From Lysinimonas sp963779775 (GTDB taxonomy: Bacteria; Actinomycetota; Actinomycetes; Actinomycetales; Microbacteriaceae), in NCBI GenBank assembly GCA_963779775.1, contig CAVZZQ010000009.1:1054001-1118000 (forward strand): a stretch of 64,000 nucleotides of DNA, written 5' to 3'. This document shows, piece by piece, positions 44,301 through 55,776 of this stretch. The notes beneath the pieces are model-generated. The model worked only from the letters and a program-made list of their open reading frames with translations. It was not told the DNA's origin and searched no databases. Position 1 is the stretch's first letter, and each line of letters begins with the position of its first letter. The translations under genes and the position numbers were made by a program.

Positions 44301-45497
44301 GTGGCCGAGAGAGCGGAAGTCGTGTTCGTCGATGGGGTTCGGACCCCGTTCGGGCGCGCGGGTGAAAAGGGCCAGTACTGGGGCACCAGGGCAGACGACC
44401 TGATCGTGAAGGCCATGATCGGCCTGCTCGAGCGCAACCCCAACCTTCCCAAGGAGCGGGTGGATGACGTGGGCATCGCCGCCACCACCCAGACCGGCGA
44501 TCAGGGTCTCACCCTCGGTCGCACGGCGTCGATCCTCGCCGGCATGCCGCTCAGCGTGCCGGGCTACGCGCTCGACCGGATGTGCGCGGGCGCCATGACC
44601 ACGGTCTCGACGATCGGCTCGGCCATCGGGTACGGGGCCTACGACGTCGGGATCGCCGGCGGCGTGGAGCACATGGGCAGGCATCCGATGGGCTTCGGTG
44701 CCGATGTGAACCCGCGGTTCGTCGCCGAGAAGCTGGTGGACCCCGACGCCCTCGCCATGGGGGCAACGGCTGAGAACCTCCACGACCGCTTTCCGAAGCT
44801 CACCAAGGAGCGCGCCGACCGGTTCGGCATGCGCAGCCAGCAGAAAGTCGCTGCGGCGTACGCTGCGGGCAAGATCCAGCCCGACCTGATCCCGGTCGCC
44901 ATCAAGAGCGAAGCCGGGTGGGGTCTCGCCACCGAAGACGAGGGGATGCGGCCCGAGACCACCATGGAGGGCCTCGCCACCCTCAAGACCCCGTTCCGCG
45001 CCCACGGCCGGGTCACCGCGGGCAACTCGTCGCCACTGACCGACGGCGCCGCCGTGTCGCTGCTCGCCAGCGCGGACGCCGCCAAAGAGCTCAACCTGCC
45101 GACCAAGATGCGCATGGTGAGCTTCGCGTTCGCCGGCGTCGAGCCCGAGGTCATGGGCCTCGGACCGATCCCCAGCACCGAGAAGGCTCTGCGCAAAGCG
45201 GGTCTGAAGATCGGCGACATCGGCGCGTTCGAGCTCAACGAGGCGTTCTCGGTGCAGGTGCTGTCGTTCCTCGACCACTTCGGCATCGATGACGACGACC
45301 CCCGGGTCAACCCGTGGGGCGGCGCGATCGCGATCGGGCATCCGCTGGCCTCGTCGGGCGTGCGCCTGATGATCCAGTTGGCGCGCCAATTCGAGGAGCA
45401 GCCGAATGTGCAATACGGCCTGACCGCGATGTGCGTCGGCCTCGGGCAGGGCGGTTCGATCATCTGGGAGAACCCGAACTTCAAGGGGTCCAAGTAA
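44301..45497 (+). CDS. fadA: Acetyl-CoA C-acyltransferase (thiolase), beta-oxidation
   Basis: Thiolase performs the last step of fatty-acid beta-oxidation. The 398-residue protein has the acyl-accepting Cys95 in ALDRMCAGAMTTVS, the NEAFSVQ block, GHPLASSGVRLMI with the catalytic His, and the second Cys in MCVGLGQGGS. The GTG at 44301 with GGTGGAGG upstream gives the standard start (AERAEVVFVDGVRTPFG). Its TAA shares its last base with the ATG of the next gene, so fadA and fadB are translationally coupled. Confidence 0.96.
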   Translation: MAERAEVVFVDGVRTPFGRAGEKGQYWGTRADDLIVKAMIGLLERNPNLPKERVDDVGIAATTQTGDQGLTLGRTASILAGMPLSVPGYALDRMCAGAMTTVSTIGSAIGYGAYDVGIAGGVEHMGRHPMGFGADVNPRFVAEKLVDPDALAMGATAENLHDRFPKLTKERADRFGMRSQQKVAAAYAAGKIQPDLIPVAIKSEAGWGLATEDEGMRPETTMEGLATLKTPFRAHGRVTAGNSSPLTDGAAVSLLASADAAKELNLPTKMRMVSFAFAGVEPEVMGLGPIPSTEKALRKAGLKIGDIGAFELNEAFSVQVLSFLDHFGIDDDDPRVNPWGGAIAIGHPLASSGVRLMIQLARQFEEQPNVQYGLTAMCVGLGQGGSIIWENPNFKGSK

Positions 45498-47665
45498 TGG
45501 CGGCACCGAGCTCGGCGATCGCCCAGTACGAGGGCATCGACTTCGGCAAGCTGGTCGCGCTCGACCCGGATGAGGTCATCACGCACTCCTTCGTGCGCGA
45601 CATCACCCTGCCAAGCGGCAAACGCCTCGCGCTGATCACCCTCGACAACGGACGCGATTACACCCGACCGAACACGCTCGGCCCCGCGACCCTGCTCGAG
45701 TTGGCCGGCGTGCTCGACGAGCTGAAGGCCCGCGCCGCGAAGGGCGAGCTGGATGCGGTGGCCATCACCGGCAAGCAGTTCATCCTGGCCGCGGGCGCAG
45801 ATCTGTCGCGCGCGGGCGAGCTGCCCAGCCGTGACGTCGGACTGCTGATGGCCCAGCTCGGCCACGCGACCCTCGGGCGCCTCGGCGAGCTCGGCATCCC
45901 CTCGTTCGTGTACACCAACGGGCTCGCGCTCGGTGGGGGCGTCGAGATCGGACTGAACGCCACGTACCGCACGATCGATGCGACCGTGCCGGCCTTCGCC
46001 CTGCCCGAGGTCTTTCTCGGCATCATCCCGGGATGGGGCGGCGCCTACCTGCTGCCGAACCTGATCGGCATCGAGAACGCCCTCGAGGTCGTGGTCAGCA
46101 ACCCGCTGAAGACCAACACGATGCTCAACGGTCAGAAGGCCTTCGACCTCGGCATCGCCGACGCGATCTTCCCCTCGGTCAACTTCCTCGAAGACTCGCT
46201 GAAGTGGACGGATGGCGTGCTCACCGGCGCGATCAAGGTCAAGCGCCCGAACGAGCCCGGCAAGCTGGAACGCGCCGTCAAGTGGGATGTCGCGATCGGC
46301 ATCGCCGAGAAGACCCTCGCCAGCCGGATCGGCAAGGTGGCGCTCAGCCCATACCGCGCCGTGTCGTTGCTGAAGGCCGCGAAGAACACCGACAAGAAGA
46401 CCGGATTCGCCGCGGAAGACGAGGCCCTGGCCGACCTGATCTCGGGCGATCAGTTCCGCGCGAGCATCTACGCGTTCGATCTGGTGCAGAAGCGCGCGAA
46501 GCGTCCGGCCGGTGCGCCCGACAAGGCGCTGGCCAAGAAGATCACCAAGGTCGGCGTCATCGGCGCCGGGCTCATGGCCAGCCAGTTCGCGCTGCTGTTC
46601 GTGCGCCGGCTGAAGGTGCCCGTGGTGATCACCGATCTCGATCAGTCGCGCGTCGACAAGGGGCTCGAGTACATCAACGGCGAGATCGACAAACTCACGG
46701 CCAAAGGTCGCGTGAAGCCCGACGAGACAAACCGGCTCAAGGCACTGATCAGCGGCACCACCGACAAGAAGGACTTCGCCGACGCCGACTGGATCATCGA
46801 GGCGGTCTTCGAAGAGCTCGGTGTCAAGCAGCAGGTCTTCGCCGATGTCGAGCAGTATGTGGCCGACGATGCGATCTTCGCCACGAACACCTCGTCGCTC
46901 TCGGTCGAGCAGATCGGCGCGAAGCTGAAGCACCCGGAACGCGTGGTGGGTTTCCACTTCTTCAATCCGGTGGCCGTCATGCCGCTCATCGAGGTCGTCA
47001 AGACGCCGAAGACCACGGATGAGGCGCTCAGCACCGCGATGGTGACGGCCGCCGCGCTGCGCAAGAATGCCGTGATCACCACCGATACCCCCGGATTCGT
47101 GGTCAACCGCATCCTGGCCAAGCTGCTGGGTGAGGCGATGAACGCGGTCGAGAACGGCACGGCTCCGGATGTCGTGGTCGAGGCGGTGCGCCCGTTCGGC
47201 CTGCCGATGGACCCGTTCGCCCTGCTCGAACTGGTCGGACTGCAGATCGGCGCGCACGTGCTGCACACGCATCACGACGCCTTTCCCGACCGGTTCTTCC
47301 AGAGCGATGCTCTCGACGAGTTGGCCGAGTACGGCCACCTGCTTGAGAAGGACGCGAAGGGCAAGGTCAAGGGCTACGACCCGAAGGCGCTCGCGATCGT
47401 GAAGAAGCACCAGGTCGCCGACCCGAAGCCTCTGACGGCGGAGCAACTGCGCACGCGCGTCGAAGACGGGCTGGCCGACGAGATCCACCGGATGCTGCAG
47501 GACCACGTCGTGGCCGCCGCGGAAGACATCGACCTCTGCCTCATCCTCGGGGCCGGATGGCCCTTCCAAATGGGCGGAGTGACCCCGTACCTCGACCGGG
47601 TCGGAGCGAGCGAGCGCGTCTTCGGCGACACCTTCCACCACCCGAAGATCGTGGGAGTCAAGTAG
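45497..47665 (+). CDS. fadB: Bifunctional enoyl-CoA hydratase / 3-hydroxyacyl-CoA dehydrogenase
   Basis: This 722-residue multifunctional protein carries out the hydration and dehydrogenation steps of beta-oxidation. The crotonase half is at residues 1-300 (ILAAGADLSRAGELPS, YTNGLALGGGVEIGLNA, ALPEVFLGIIPGWGG). The NAD-binding half begins near 352 (KVGVIGAGLMASQFALLF), with TNTSSLSVEQIGAKL, HPERVVGFHFFNPVAVMPLIEVV and TPGFVVNRIL. All recognisable catalytic blocks are present. It forms an operon with fadA and is followed by a strong terminator. Confidence 0.96.
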   Translation: MAAPSSAIAQYEGIDFGKLVALDPDEVITHSFVRDITLPSGKRLALITLDNGRDYTRPNTLGPATLLELAGVLDELKARAAKGELDAVAITGKQFILAAGADLSRAGELPSRDVGLLMAQLGHATLGRLGELGIPSFVYTNGLALGGGVEIGLNATYRTIDATVPAFALPEVFLGIIPGWGGAYLLPNLIGIENALEVVVSNPLKTNTMLNGQKAFDLGIADAIFPSVNFLEDSLKWTDGVLTGAIKVKRPNEPGKLERAVKWDVAIGIAEKTLASRIGKVALSPYRAVSLLKAAKNTDKKTGFAAEDEALADLISGDQFRASIYAFDLVQKRAKRPAGAPDKALAKKITKVGVIGAGLMASQFALLFVRRLKVPVVITDLDQSRVDKGLEYINGEIDKLTAKGRVKPDETNRLKALISGTTDKKDFADADWIIEAVFEELGVKQQVFADVEQYVADDAIFATNTSSLSVEQIGAKLKHPERVVGFHFFNPVAVMPLIEVVKTPKTTDEALSTAMVTAAALRKNAVITTDTPGFVVNRILAKLLGEAMNAVENGTAPDVVVEAVRPFGLPMDPFALLELVGLQIGAHVLHTHHDAFPDRFFQSDALDELAEYGHLLEKDAKGKVKGYDPKALAIVKKHQVADPKPLTAEQLRTRVEDGLADEIHRMLQDHVVAAAEDIDLCLILGAGWPFQMGGVTPYLDRVGASERVFGDTFHHPKIVGVK

Positions 47666-47674
47666 TCACGCGAA

Positions 47675-47707
47675 AAAGGCCCGGAACGACTGCCGTTCCG
47701 GGCCTTT
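47675..47707. terminator. Bidirectional terminator between fadB and the MFS gene
   Basis: A perfect 14-bp stem (AAAGGCCCGGAACG / CGTTCCGGGCCTTT) with loop ACTGC lies 9 nt after the fadB stop and 10 nt beyond the convergent MFS stop. It has a TTT tail on the plus strand and TTTTT on the minus strand. Confidence 0.9.
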
Positions 47708-47717
47708 CGCGTCGGTT

Positions 47718-49217
47718 CTAGTGAGCCGGCGCCGACACCGCGTTGTCGTCCACTGGCTCGGGGTCGGGGATCTCGGCAGCCGGCGGCTTACGCACGAAGA
47801 ACGCGAGCACCAGCGCCACCAGCGACACGATCGCGCCGACCAGGAAAGCCAAGCGGACACCACTTGCAATGGATGCCTCGGTGCTGAGCCCGCCGGCCAG
47901 TCCGGTCGTCTTGCCGATCGCCAGGAGGGCGATGAAGAGCGCGGTGCCTGCGGCTCCTGCCACCTGCTGAATCGTCGCCAGCGTCGCACTGCCGTGAGAG
48001 TACAGATGAGGCGGCAGCGCGCCGAGCGCAGAGGTGAACAGCGGCGTGAACAGGAACGCGAGCCCGAGGCACAGCACAAGATAGGAGACGATCATCAGCC
48101 AGACCGGAGTCGATGTGCTGAGGAAACTGAACGAGAAGAACACCGCGCTGACGATCGCTGCCCCCGGTATCACGAGGGGCGTCGGTCCGAACCGGTCGTA
48201 GAGCCGGCCAACGGTCGGCCCCAGCAGGCCCATCAGCAACCCGCCAGGCAGCAGCGTGAGACCGATGACCGGTGTGGGTTGATGCAGCACGTTCTGCATG
48301 AAGAGCGGCACGGAGATGATCGCCCCGAACAGCGCGACCATGCTGACGGCGAGCATCGACAACGACATCGTGAAGGTGCGCGAGGTGAAGGTGCGGAGAT
48401 CGAGCAGAGCGCCATCCCGGCGCTGCAGCTGCAGTTGCCGCAGGATGAACAGGATCAGGAAGACCGCGCCGATCGTGACCGGGATCCACGACGGGAGGGT
48501 CGCACTACCCTCGGCGGCTTGACCCAGGCTGCTCAGGCCGTAGACGAGGCCGCTGAAAGCCAACGCGGAGACGATGACCGAGAGCACGTCGAGGGGCGCC
48601 TTGCGGGGTTCGGAGACGTTCGGGACCCGCAGAATTCCCAAGACGAGCATGGCGGCCGCGATCGGAAGCATGACCCAGAACAGTCCGCGCCAGTGCACGA
48701 TGGGCAGCAGGAAACCCGAGATCGTCGGCCCGACGGCGGGCGCAACTGACATGACGATCGAGATCCGCCCCATCATCCGGCCCAGGGACTGCGGCGGAAC
48801 CAGCGACATGATGGTCGTCATCATGAGCGGCATCATGATGGCGGTGCCTGATGCCTGCACGATGCGGCCGAGAAGCAGGATTCCGAACCCGGGCGCGGTA
48901 GCCGCGATCAGGGTGCCAACCGTGAACAGGCTCATGGCCGCGATGAACACCGGACGGGTGTTGAGACGCTGCAACAGCCATCCGGTGATCGGGATCACCA
49001 CGGCCATGGTCAGAGCGAAGCCGGTCGAGAGCCACTGCCCGAGGGTCGGAGAGATGTGGAGATTCTTGTCGATATCGGTGAGGGCGACAGCCAAGAAGGT
49101 CTCGTTGAGGAACACGACGAACACCGCCGCAAGCAGCAGGATGATCGCCACTCGCGATCGCGAGTCGAGTCGACCCTCAGCGTACGCCGTGGCATCAGAT
49201 GAAAAGGTCTGGGTCAT
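47718..49217 (-). CDS. MFS drug exporter, DHA2 (14-TM) family
   Basis: The 499-residue transporter has about 14 membrane segments. The DHA2 signature is present: FVVFLNETFLAVALTDIDKNL in segment 1, WLSTGFALTMAVVIPITGWLLQRL, and the motif C-like MSVAPAVGPTISGFLL in segment 5. It probably exports a hydrophobic drug or natural product. I chose the ATG at 49217 because GGAGGACC lies just before it; an in-frame GTG at 49319 would add a Pro/Gly-rich stretch. A possible promoter with a pseudo-palindrome lies at about 49304-49325. Confidence 0.9.
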   Translation of the reverse strand: MTQTFSSDATAYAEGRLDSRSRVAIILLLAAVFVVFLNETFLAVALTDIDKNLHISPTLGQWLSTGFALTMAVVIPITGWLLQRLNTRPVFIAAMSLFTVGTLIAATAPGFGILLLGRIVQASGTAIMMPLMMTTIMSLVPPQSLGRMMGRISIVMSVAPAVGPTISGFLLPIVHWRGLFWVMLPIAAAMLVLGILRVPNVSEPRKAPLDVLSVIVSALAFSGLVYGLSSLGQAAEGSATLPSWIPVTIGAVFLILFILRQLQLQRRDGALLDLRTFTSRTFTMSLSMLAVSMVALFGAIISVPLFMQNVLHQPTPVIGLTLLPGGLLMGLLGPTVGRLYDRFGPTPLVIPGAAIVSAVFFSFSFLSTSTPVWLMIVSYLVLCLGLAFLFTPLFTSALGALPPHLYSHGSATLATIQQVAGAAGTALFIALLAIGKTTGLAGGLSTEASIASGVRLAFLVGAIVSLVALVLAFFVRKPPAAEIPDPEPVDDNAVSAPAH

Positions 49218-49303
49218 GGGTGGTCCTCCGGTGGGTGTCACGCCTCGGCACGACAGCGGATCAGAAGTGGATAACGGAGCGGGCCCGCCAGCGGCCGCGC
49301 CGT

Positions 49304-49325
49304 TGTGCACAGTGTCCACATAGTA
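49304..49325 (-). promoter_or_regulatory. Possible promoter -10 and operator of the MFS gene
   Basis: On the minus strand a TACTAT -10-like hexamer (49325-49320) is followed by the pseudo-palindrome TGTGGACACTGTGCACA. No convincing -35 element is visible. The arrangement would fit repression just downstream of the -10, but it is weak evidence. Confidence 0.3.
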
Positions 49326-49404
49326 GCCCCGACTACCGACATCAGAGTCGGCGATGCGTCTGCTGAGAGTGAAATGCCGGTGACCCTCCGGCGTATTCCC
49401 CGCG

Positions 49405-50376
49405 CTAGCGATTCACCGCGGACATGTCCGCGTAGCGGTCGCCGGCCGGCGCCGGCAAGGCCGAGAGCCTCGCGAGTTGCTCGGGGGTGAGCCGGATGGA
49501 ATCGGCGGCCACGTTCTCTTCGAGCCGCACGACGCGCTTCGTGCCCGGGATCGGCGCGATGCCCTCGCCCTGCGCCAGGATCCACGCCAGGGCGACTTGA
49601 GCCGGCGTCGCGTCGGCCTCAGCGGCGACCGACTCGACGGCATCCACGATCTTCAGGTTCTCGGCCAGGTTGTCGCTCTCGAACCGCGGATTGTTGCGGC
49701 GGAAGTCGTTCGCGTCCAACGAGTCGGTGGACCGGATCGCACCGGTCAGAAAGCCGCGGCCGAGCGGCGAATAGGGAACGAAACCGATCCCGAGCTCGCG
49801 CAGCAACGGCAGCAACTCGGTCTCGGGGTCACGACTCCAGAGCGAGTACTCGGTCTGGATCGCCGTGATCGGATGGATGGCGTGCGCGGCACGGATGCGC
49901 TCGGGAGCCGCCTCCGAGAGTCCATAGCCGCGGATCTTGCCCTCGGCGACGAACTCGGCCATGGCGCCGACGGTGTCCTCGATCGGTGTGGCCGGGTCCA
50001 TCCGGTGCTGGTAGTAGAGGTCGATGTGATCGGTACCCAGCCGCTGCAGCGACCCTTCGAGCGCGAGCCGCAAGTTCTCGGGGCGTCCGTCGTAGCCGTA
50101 TGAGTGGTCATCGAGGTGCTTGAGCGTGCCACCTTTTGTGGCCACCACCACGGAGTCGCGGTCGGCGGCCAGCGCCGCACCGAGCAGCTCCTCGTTGATG
50201 TACGGCCCGTACATCTCGGCGGTGTCGAAGAAGCTGACGCCGAGGTCGAGCGCGCGACGAATGGTGCGGGTCGATTCGGCGTCGTCGGCACCGGCGCCCG
50301 TGTAGAAGGCCGACATGCCCATCGTGCCGAGACCCAGCCGGGAGACGTCGAGCGCGCCGAGTGCAGTGTGCTTCAT
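49405..50376 (-). CDS. Aldo/keto reductase
   Basis: The 323-residue NADPH-dependent oxidoreductase has the AKR catalytic tetrad: Asp in FFDTAEMYGP, Tyr in the same segment, Lys in VVATKGG and His in LYYQHRMDP. IPGTKRVVRLEENVAA is the cofactor-binding block near the C-terminus. The class resembles YhdN/Tas-type reductases (GLGTMGMSAFYTG). It overlaps the upstream MerR regulator in ATGA, so the regulator is co-transcribed and presumably controls both genes. Confidence 0.94.
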   Translation of the reverse strand: MKHTALGALDVSRLGLGTMGMSAFYTGAGADDAESTRTIRRALDLGVSFFDTAEMYGPYINEELLGAALAADRDSVVVATKGGTLKHLDDHSYGYDGRPENLRLALEGSLQRLGTDHIDLYYQHRMDPATPIEDTVGAMAEFVAEGKIRGYGLSEAAPERIRAAHAIHPITAIQTEYSLWSRDPETELLPLLRELGIGFVPYSPLGRGFLTGAIRSTDSLDANDFRRNNPRFESDNLAENLKIVDAVESVAAEADATPAQVALAWILAQGEGIAPIPGTKRVVRLEENVAADSIRLTPEQLARLSALPAPAGDRYADMSAVNR

Positions 50377-50753
50377 TTCGTTTCGAACCTTTCATATGCG
50401 GCGATCTTGAAGTCGATGGCGTCGAGGCTCCGCTGAACTTCGGCGAGCTGCTCGAGCACGTGACCGCGGTGCTCCACCAGCAGCGCCAGTCGTTGCGGCG
50501 TGGTGTGCTCGCCCTGGCGGGCCAGGTCGGCATAGCGGCGGATGTCGCGGATCGGCATCCCCGTCGAACGGAGCTTGGTGATGAACGTCAGCCAGGTGAC
50601 CATCGCCCGCGGATAGCGCCGATGACTGCTCGAGGCGCGGTCCGGATGCGCGAGCAGAAGCCCCTCCTGCTCGTAGTAGCGCAGTGTGGATGTGGTGAGC
50701 CCGGTCTCGGCGGCCATGTCGGAGATCGACAGTCCGGGGTCGGTGATGGTCAT
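50373..50753 (-). CDS. MerR-family regulator
   Basis: The 126-residue protein begins with a MerR winged helix (LSISDMAAETGLTTSTLRYYEQEGLLLAHPDRA...HRRYPRAMVTWLTFITKLRSTGMPIRDIRRYADL), followed by a coiled-coil dimerisation helix (LVEHRGHVLEQLAEVQRSLDAIDFKIAAYE). There is no Cys-based metal site, so an organic or redox signal is likelier than a metal. Its own promoter has the 19-bp spacing typical of MerR control, and the downstream aldo/keto reductase is the obvious target. Confidence 0.93.
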   Translation of the reverse strand: MTITDPGLSISDMAAETGLTTSTLRYYEQEGLLLAHPDRASSSHRRYPRAMVTWLTFITKLRSTGMPIRDIRRYADLARQGEHTTPQRLALLVEHRGHVLEQLAEVQRSLDAIDFKIAAYERFETK

Positions 50754-50759
50754 GACTTC

Positions 50760-50790
50760 ACGCTAGAACTTCAAGCGCCCTTGAAGTCAA
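50760..50790 (-). promoter_or_regulatory. MerR-type promoter with palindrome in a 19-bp spacer
   Basis: On the minus strand the -35 TTGACT (50790-50785) and -10 TAGCGT (50765-50760) are 19 bp apart, with the perfect inverted repeat ACTTCAAG-N4-CTTGAAGT (50768-50787) spanning the -35 and spacer. This is the classical MerR-activated layout. Only six bases separate the -10 from the regulator's ATG at 50753, so the transcript should be leaderless. Confidence 0.75.
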
Positions 50791-50815
50791 GGTGCTGCGG
50801 AATGCAGCGGAGAAA

Positions 50816-52762
50816 CTAGAAATTCTTCTCGGCGCGTTCGGCCCGCTCGGCCAGTTCTTCGGGCAGCGGGCGTGCCACGGGGATCCGCGTACCGAGCACC
50901 TGCGACACGATGTCACGTGCGATCCGCTGATCGGTGAGGCCGACGTCCGCGAGGATCTCGTCACGCGATCCGTGCGCCAGGAACTCGTCAGGCAGGCCGA
51001 GCTCGTCCACCGCGGTATCGACGCCCGCGGCTCGAAGGTCTTGGCGGATGCGGGTGCCCACTCCCCCGACCCGGATGCCGTCTTCGATGCTCACCACCAG
51101 TCGGTGCTGGCTGGCCAGCTCGATCAGGCTCGCCGGAACGGGGATCACCCAGCGCGGATCGATGACGGTGGCGCCGATCCCCTGTGCGGCCAGCCGATCG
51201 GCGACCCTGAGCGCCAGATCGGCCATCGGGCCCACCGCGACGAGCAGCACGTCGCGGTGCGGCGCCTCGCGCAGCACATCGACGCCATCTGCCGTGCGGC
51301 GCTGCGCATCGACCTCATTGCCGACGTTGCCGCGTGAGAATCGCACGACGGTGGGGCCGTCGTCGACGGCGACCGCCTCGCCCAGCTCCTCGCGCAGTCG
51401 CGTCGCATCTCGCGGCGCGGCGATCCGGATGTGCGGAACAGCCTGCAGGATCGCCAGATCCCACATGCCGTGGTGGCTCGGCCCGTCGGGGCCGGTCACT
51501 CCTGCTCGGTCGAGCACGAACGTCACGCCCGCCTTGTGCAGGGCGACATCCATCAGCACCTGATCGAATGCGCGGTTGATGAAGGTCGCGTAGATCGCCA
51601 CAACCGGGTGCAGCCCGCCGAATGCGAGACCCGCCGCACTCGCCACGGCGTGCTGTTCGGCGATGCCCACGTCGAAGACCCGATCCGGGTACTTCTCGGC
51701 CATCTTGTAGAGGCCGGTCGGGCGCAGCATCGCGCCGGTGATGCCGACGATCTTCGGATCGCGATCGGCCAGGGCCACCATCTCGTCGGCGAAGACCGAC
51801 GTCCACGACGGACGGCTGCCATGCTCGATGGCCTCGCCGGTCTCGGGGTCGATCTGACCGACCGAGTGGAACTGGTCAGCGGTGTCGGTGACGGCCGGCT
51901 CGAAGCCGTGCCCCTTCTCGGTGATGACGTGCACGATCACCGGGGCCTCGTAGTTCTTGGCCTGCGTCAGCGCCTCTTCGAGCGCCGGCAGGTCATGACC
52001 GTGGATCGGCCCGATGTACTTGATGTCGAGGTTCGAATAGAGCGCCTCGTTGTTGCTGAACCGGGCCAGAAACCCGTGCATGGCTCCACGCGTGCCGCGG
52101 TAGATCGCTCGCCCTGGCGCTCCGAACTTGCCGAACAGACGCTCGCTTCTGCGATAGAGATTGCGGTAGCCGCGCCGAGTGCGCACCGTGTTCAGGAAGC
52201 GCGCCATTCCGCCGATGGTGGGCGCGTACGAGCGACCGTTGTCGTTGACGATGATCACCAATCGGCGGTCGTTGTCGTCGCTGATGTTGTTCAGCGCCTC
52301 CCAGGTCATGCCGCCGGTCAGGGCGCCGTCGCCGACCACTGCGACGACGTAGCGCTCGTTCTGGCCGGTCATGGCGAAGGCGCGCGAGATGCCGTCCGCC
52401 CAACTCAGCGAACTGGAGGCGTGCGAGCTCTCGACGATGTCGTGAACGGACTCCGCCCGCGACGGGTATCCCGAGATGCCGTCCTTCATGCGCAAGCGTG
52501 AGAAGTCGTGACGACCGGTGAGCAGCTTATGCACGTAGCTCTGGTGCCCGACGTCGAACACGATCGCGTCGTTCGGAGAATCGAAGACCCGGTGGATGGC
52601 CATGGTCAGCTCGACGACGCCCAGGTTCGGTCCGAGGTGGCCACCGGTCTTCGACACCGCGGTGATCAGGAAAACCCGGATCTCTTCGGCCAGCTGCGTC
52701 AGCTGCTCGCGGCTCAACGCATCGAGGTCGCGAGGCGAGTTGATCCCCTCCAGCAACGACAT
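50816..52762 (-). CDS. dxs: 1-deoxy-D-xylulose-5-phosphate synthase
   Basis: DXS is the first enzyme of the MEP isoprenoid pathway. The 648-residue thiamine-diphosphate enzyme has TGGHLGPNLGVVELT with the catalytic His, DVGHQSYVHKLLTG, and the TPP motif GDGALTGGMTWEALNN. The transketolase-like second half contains VGIAEQHAVASAAGLAFGG and RAGVTGPDGPSHHGMWD. It starts 9 nt from the acnA 3' end, so it lies downstream of acnA in the same direction. Confidence 0.97.
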   Translation of the reverse strand: MSLLEGINSPRDLDALSREQLTQLAEEIRVFLITAVSKTGGHLGPNLGVVELTMAIHRVFDSPNDAIVFDVGHQSYVHKLLTGRHDFSRLRMKDGISGYPSRAESVHDIVESSHASSSLSWADGISRAFAMTGQNERYVVAVVGDGALTGGMTWEALNNISDDNDRRLVIIVNDNGRSYAPTIGGMARFLNTVRTRRGYRNLYRRSERLFGKFGAPGRAIYRGTRGAMHGFLARFSNNEALYSNLDIKYIGPIHGHDLPALEEALTQAKNYEAPVIVHVITEKGHGFEPAVTDTADQFHSVGQIDPETGEAIEHGSRPSWTSVFADEMVALADRDPKIVGITGAMLRPTGLYKMAEKYPDRVFDVGIAEQHAVASAAGLAFGGLHPVVAIYATFINRAFDQVLMDVALHKAGVTFVLDRAGVTGPDGPSHHGMWDLAILQAVPHIRIAAPRDATRLREELGEAVAVDDGPTVVRFSRGNVGNEVDAQRRTADGVDVLREAPHRDVLLVAVGPMADLALRVADRLAAQGIGATVIDPRWVIPVPASLIELASQHRLVVSIEDGIRVGGVGTRIRQDLRAAGVDTAVDELGLPDEFLAHGSRDEILADVGLTDQRIARDIVSQVLGTRIPVARPLPEELAERAERAEKNF

Positions 52763-52771
52763 ACTTCGACT

Positions 52772-55589
<2,818 letters not shown>

Positions 55590-55615
55590 GGCGTCTCCCT
55601 TGCTCGTCTTCGACC

Positions 55616-55649
55616 ATAGTACGTGTCGATTTATCTTGACATCAAGATA
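55616..55649 (-). promoter_or_regulatory. acnA promoter overlapped by an 18-bp palindromic operator
   Basis: On the minus strand the -35 is TTGATG (55645-55640) and the -10 TACTAT (55621-55616), with an 18-bp spacer. The perfect palindrome TATCTTGACATCAAGATA (55632-55649) covers the -35. Such a site suits a MarR-family repressor. I recall TamR-type regulators of aconitase in Streptomyces using a similar sequence, but I cannot verify that here. Confidence 0.7.
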
Positions 55650-55776
55650 CTTTACACCCCATTGCGGCCATCCCGTGTTGCCAGAACGCAGGATGCCACG
55701 CACGTTGGGAGCGTACGGGCGGTCTCACGAAAAGGGGGGTCGCACGCAGACCGACAGGGACTCGGCGCGCAGAAGA

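Noticed and set aside
44639..47641. A 1000-codon open frame on the minus strand
   Set aside because: It lies entirely antisense to fadA and fadB, has no recognisable domain and is rich in Arg/Gly/Asp/His as expected for the mirror of a high-GC gene.
49218..49319. N-terminal extension of the MFS protein from a GTG at 49319
   Set aside because: The extension is Pro/Gly-rich without homology, and the ATG at 49217 has a strong GGAGGACC site.
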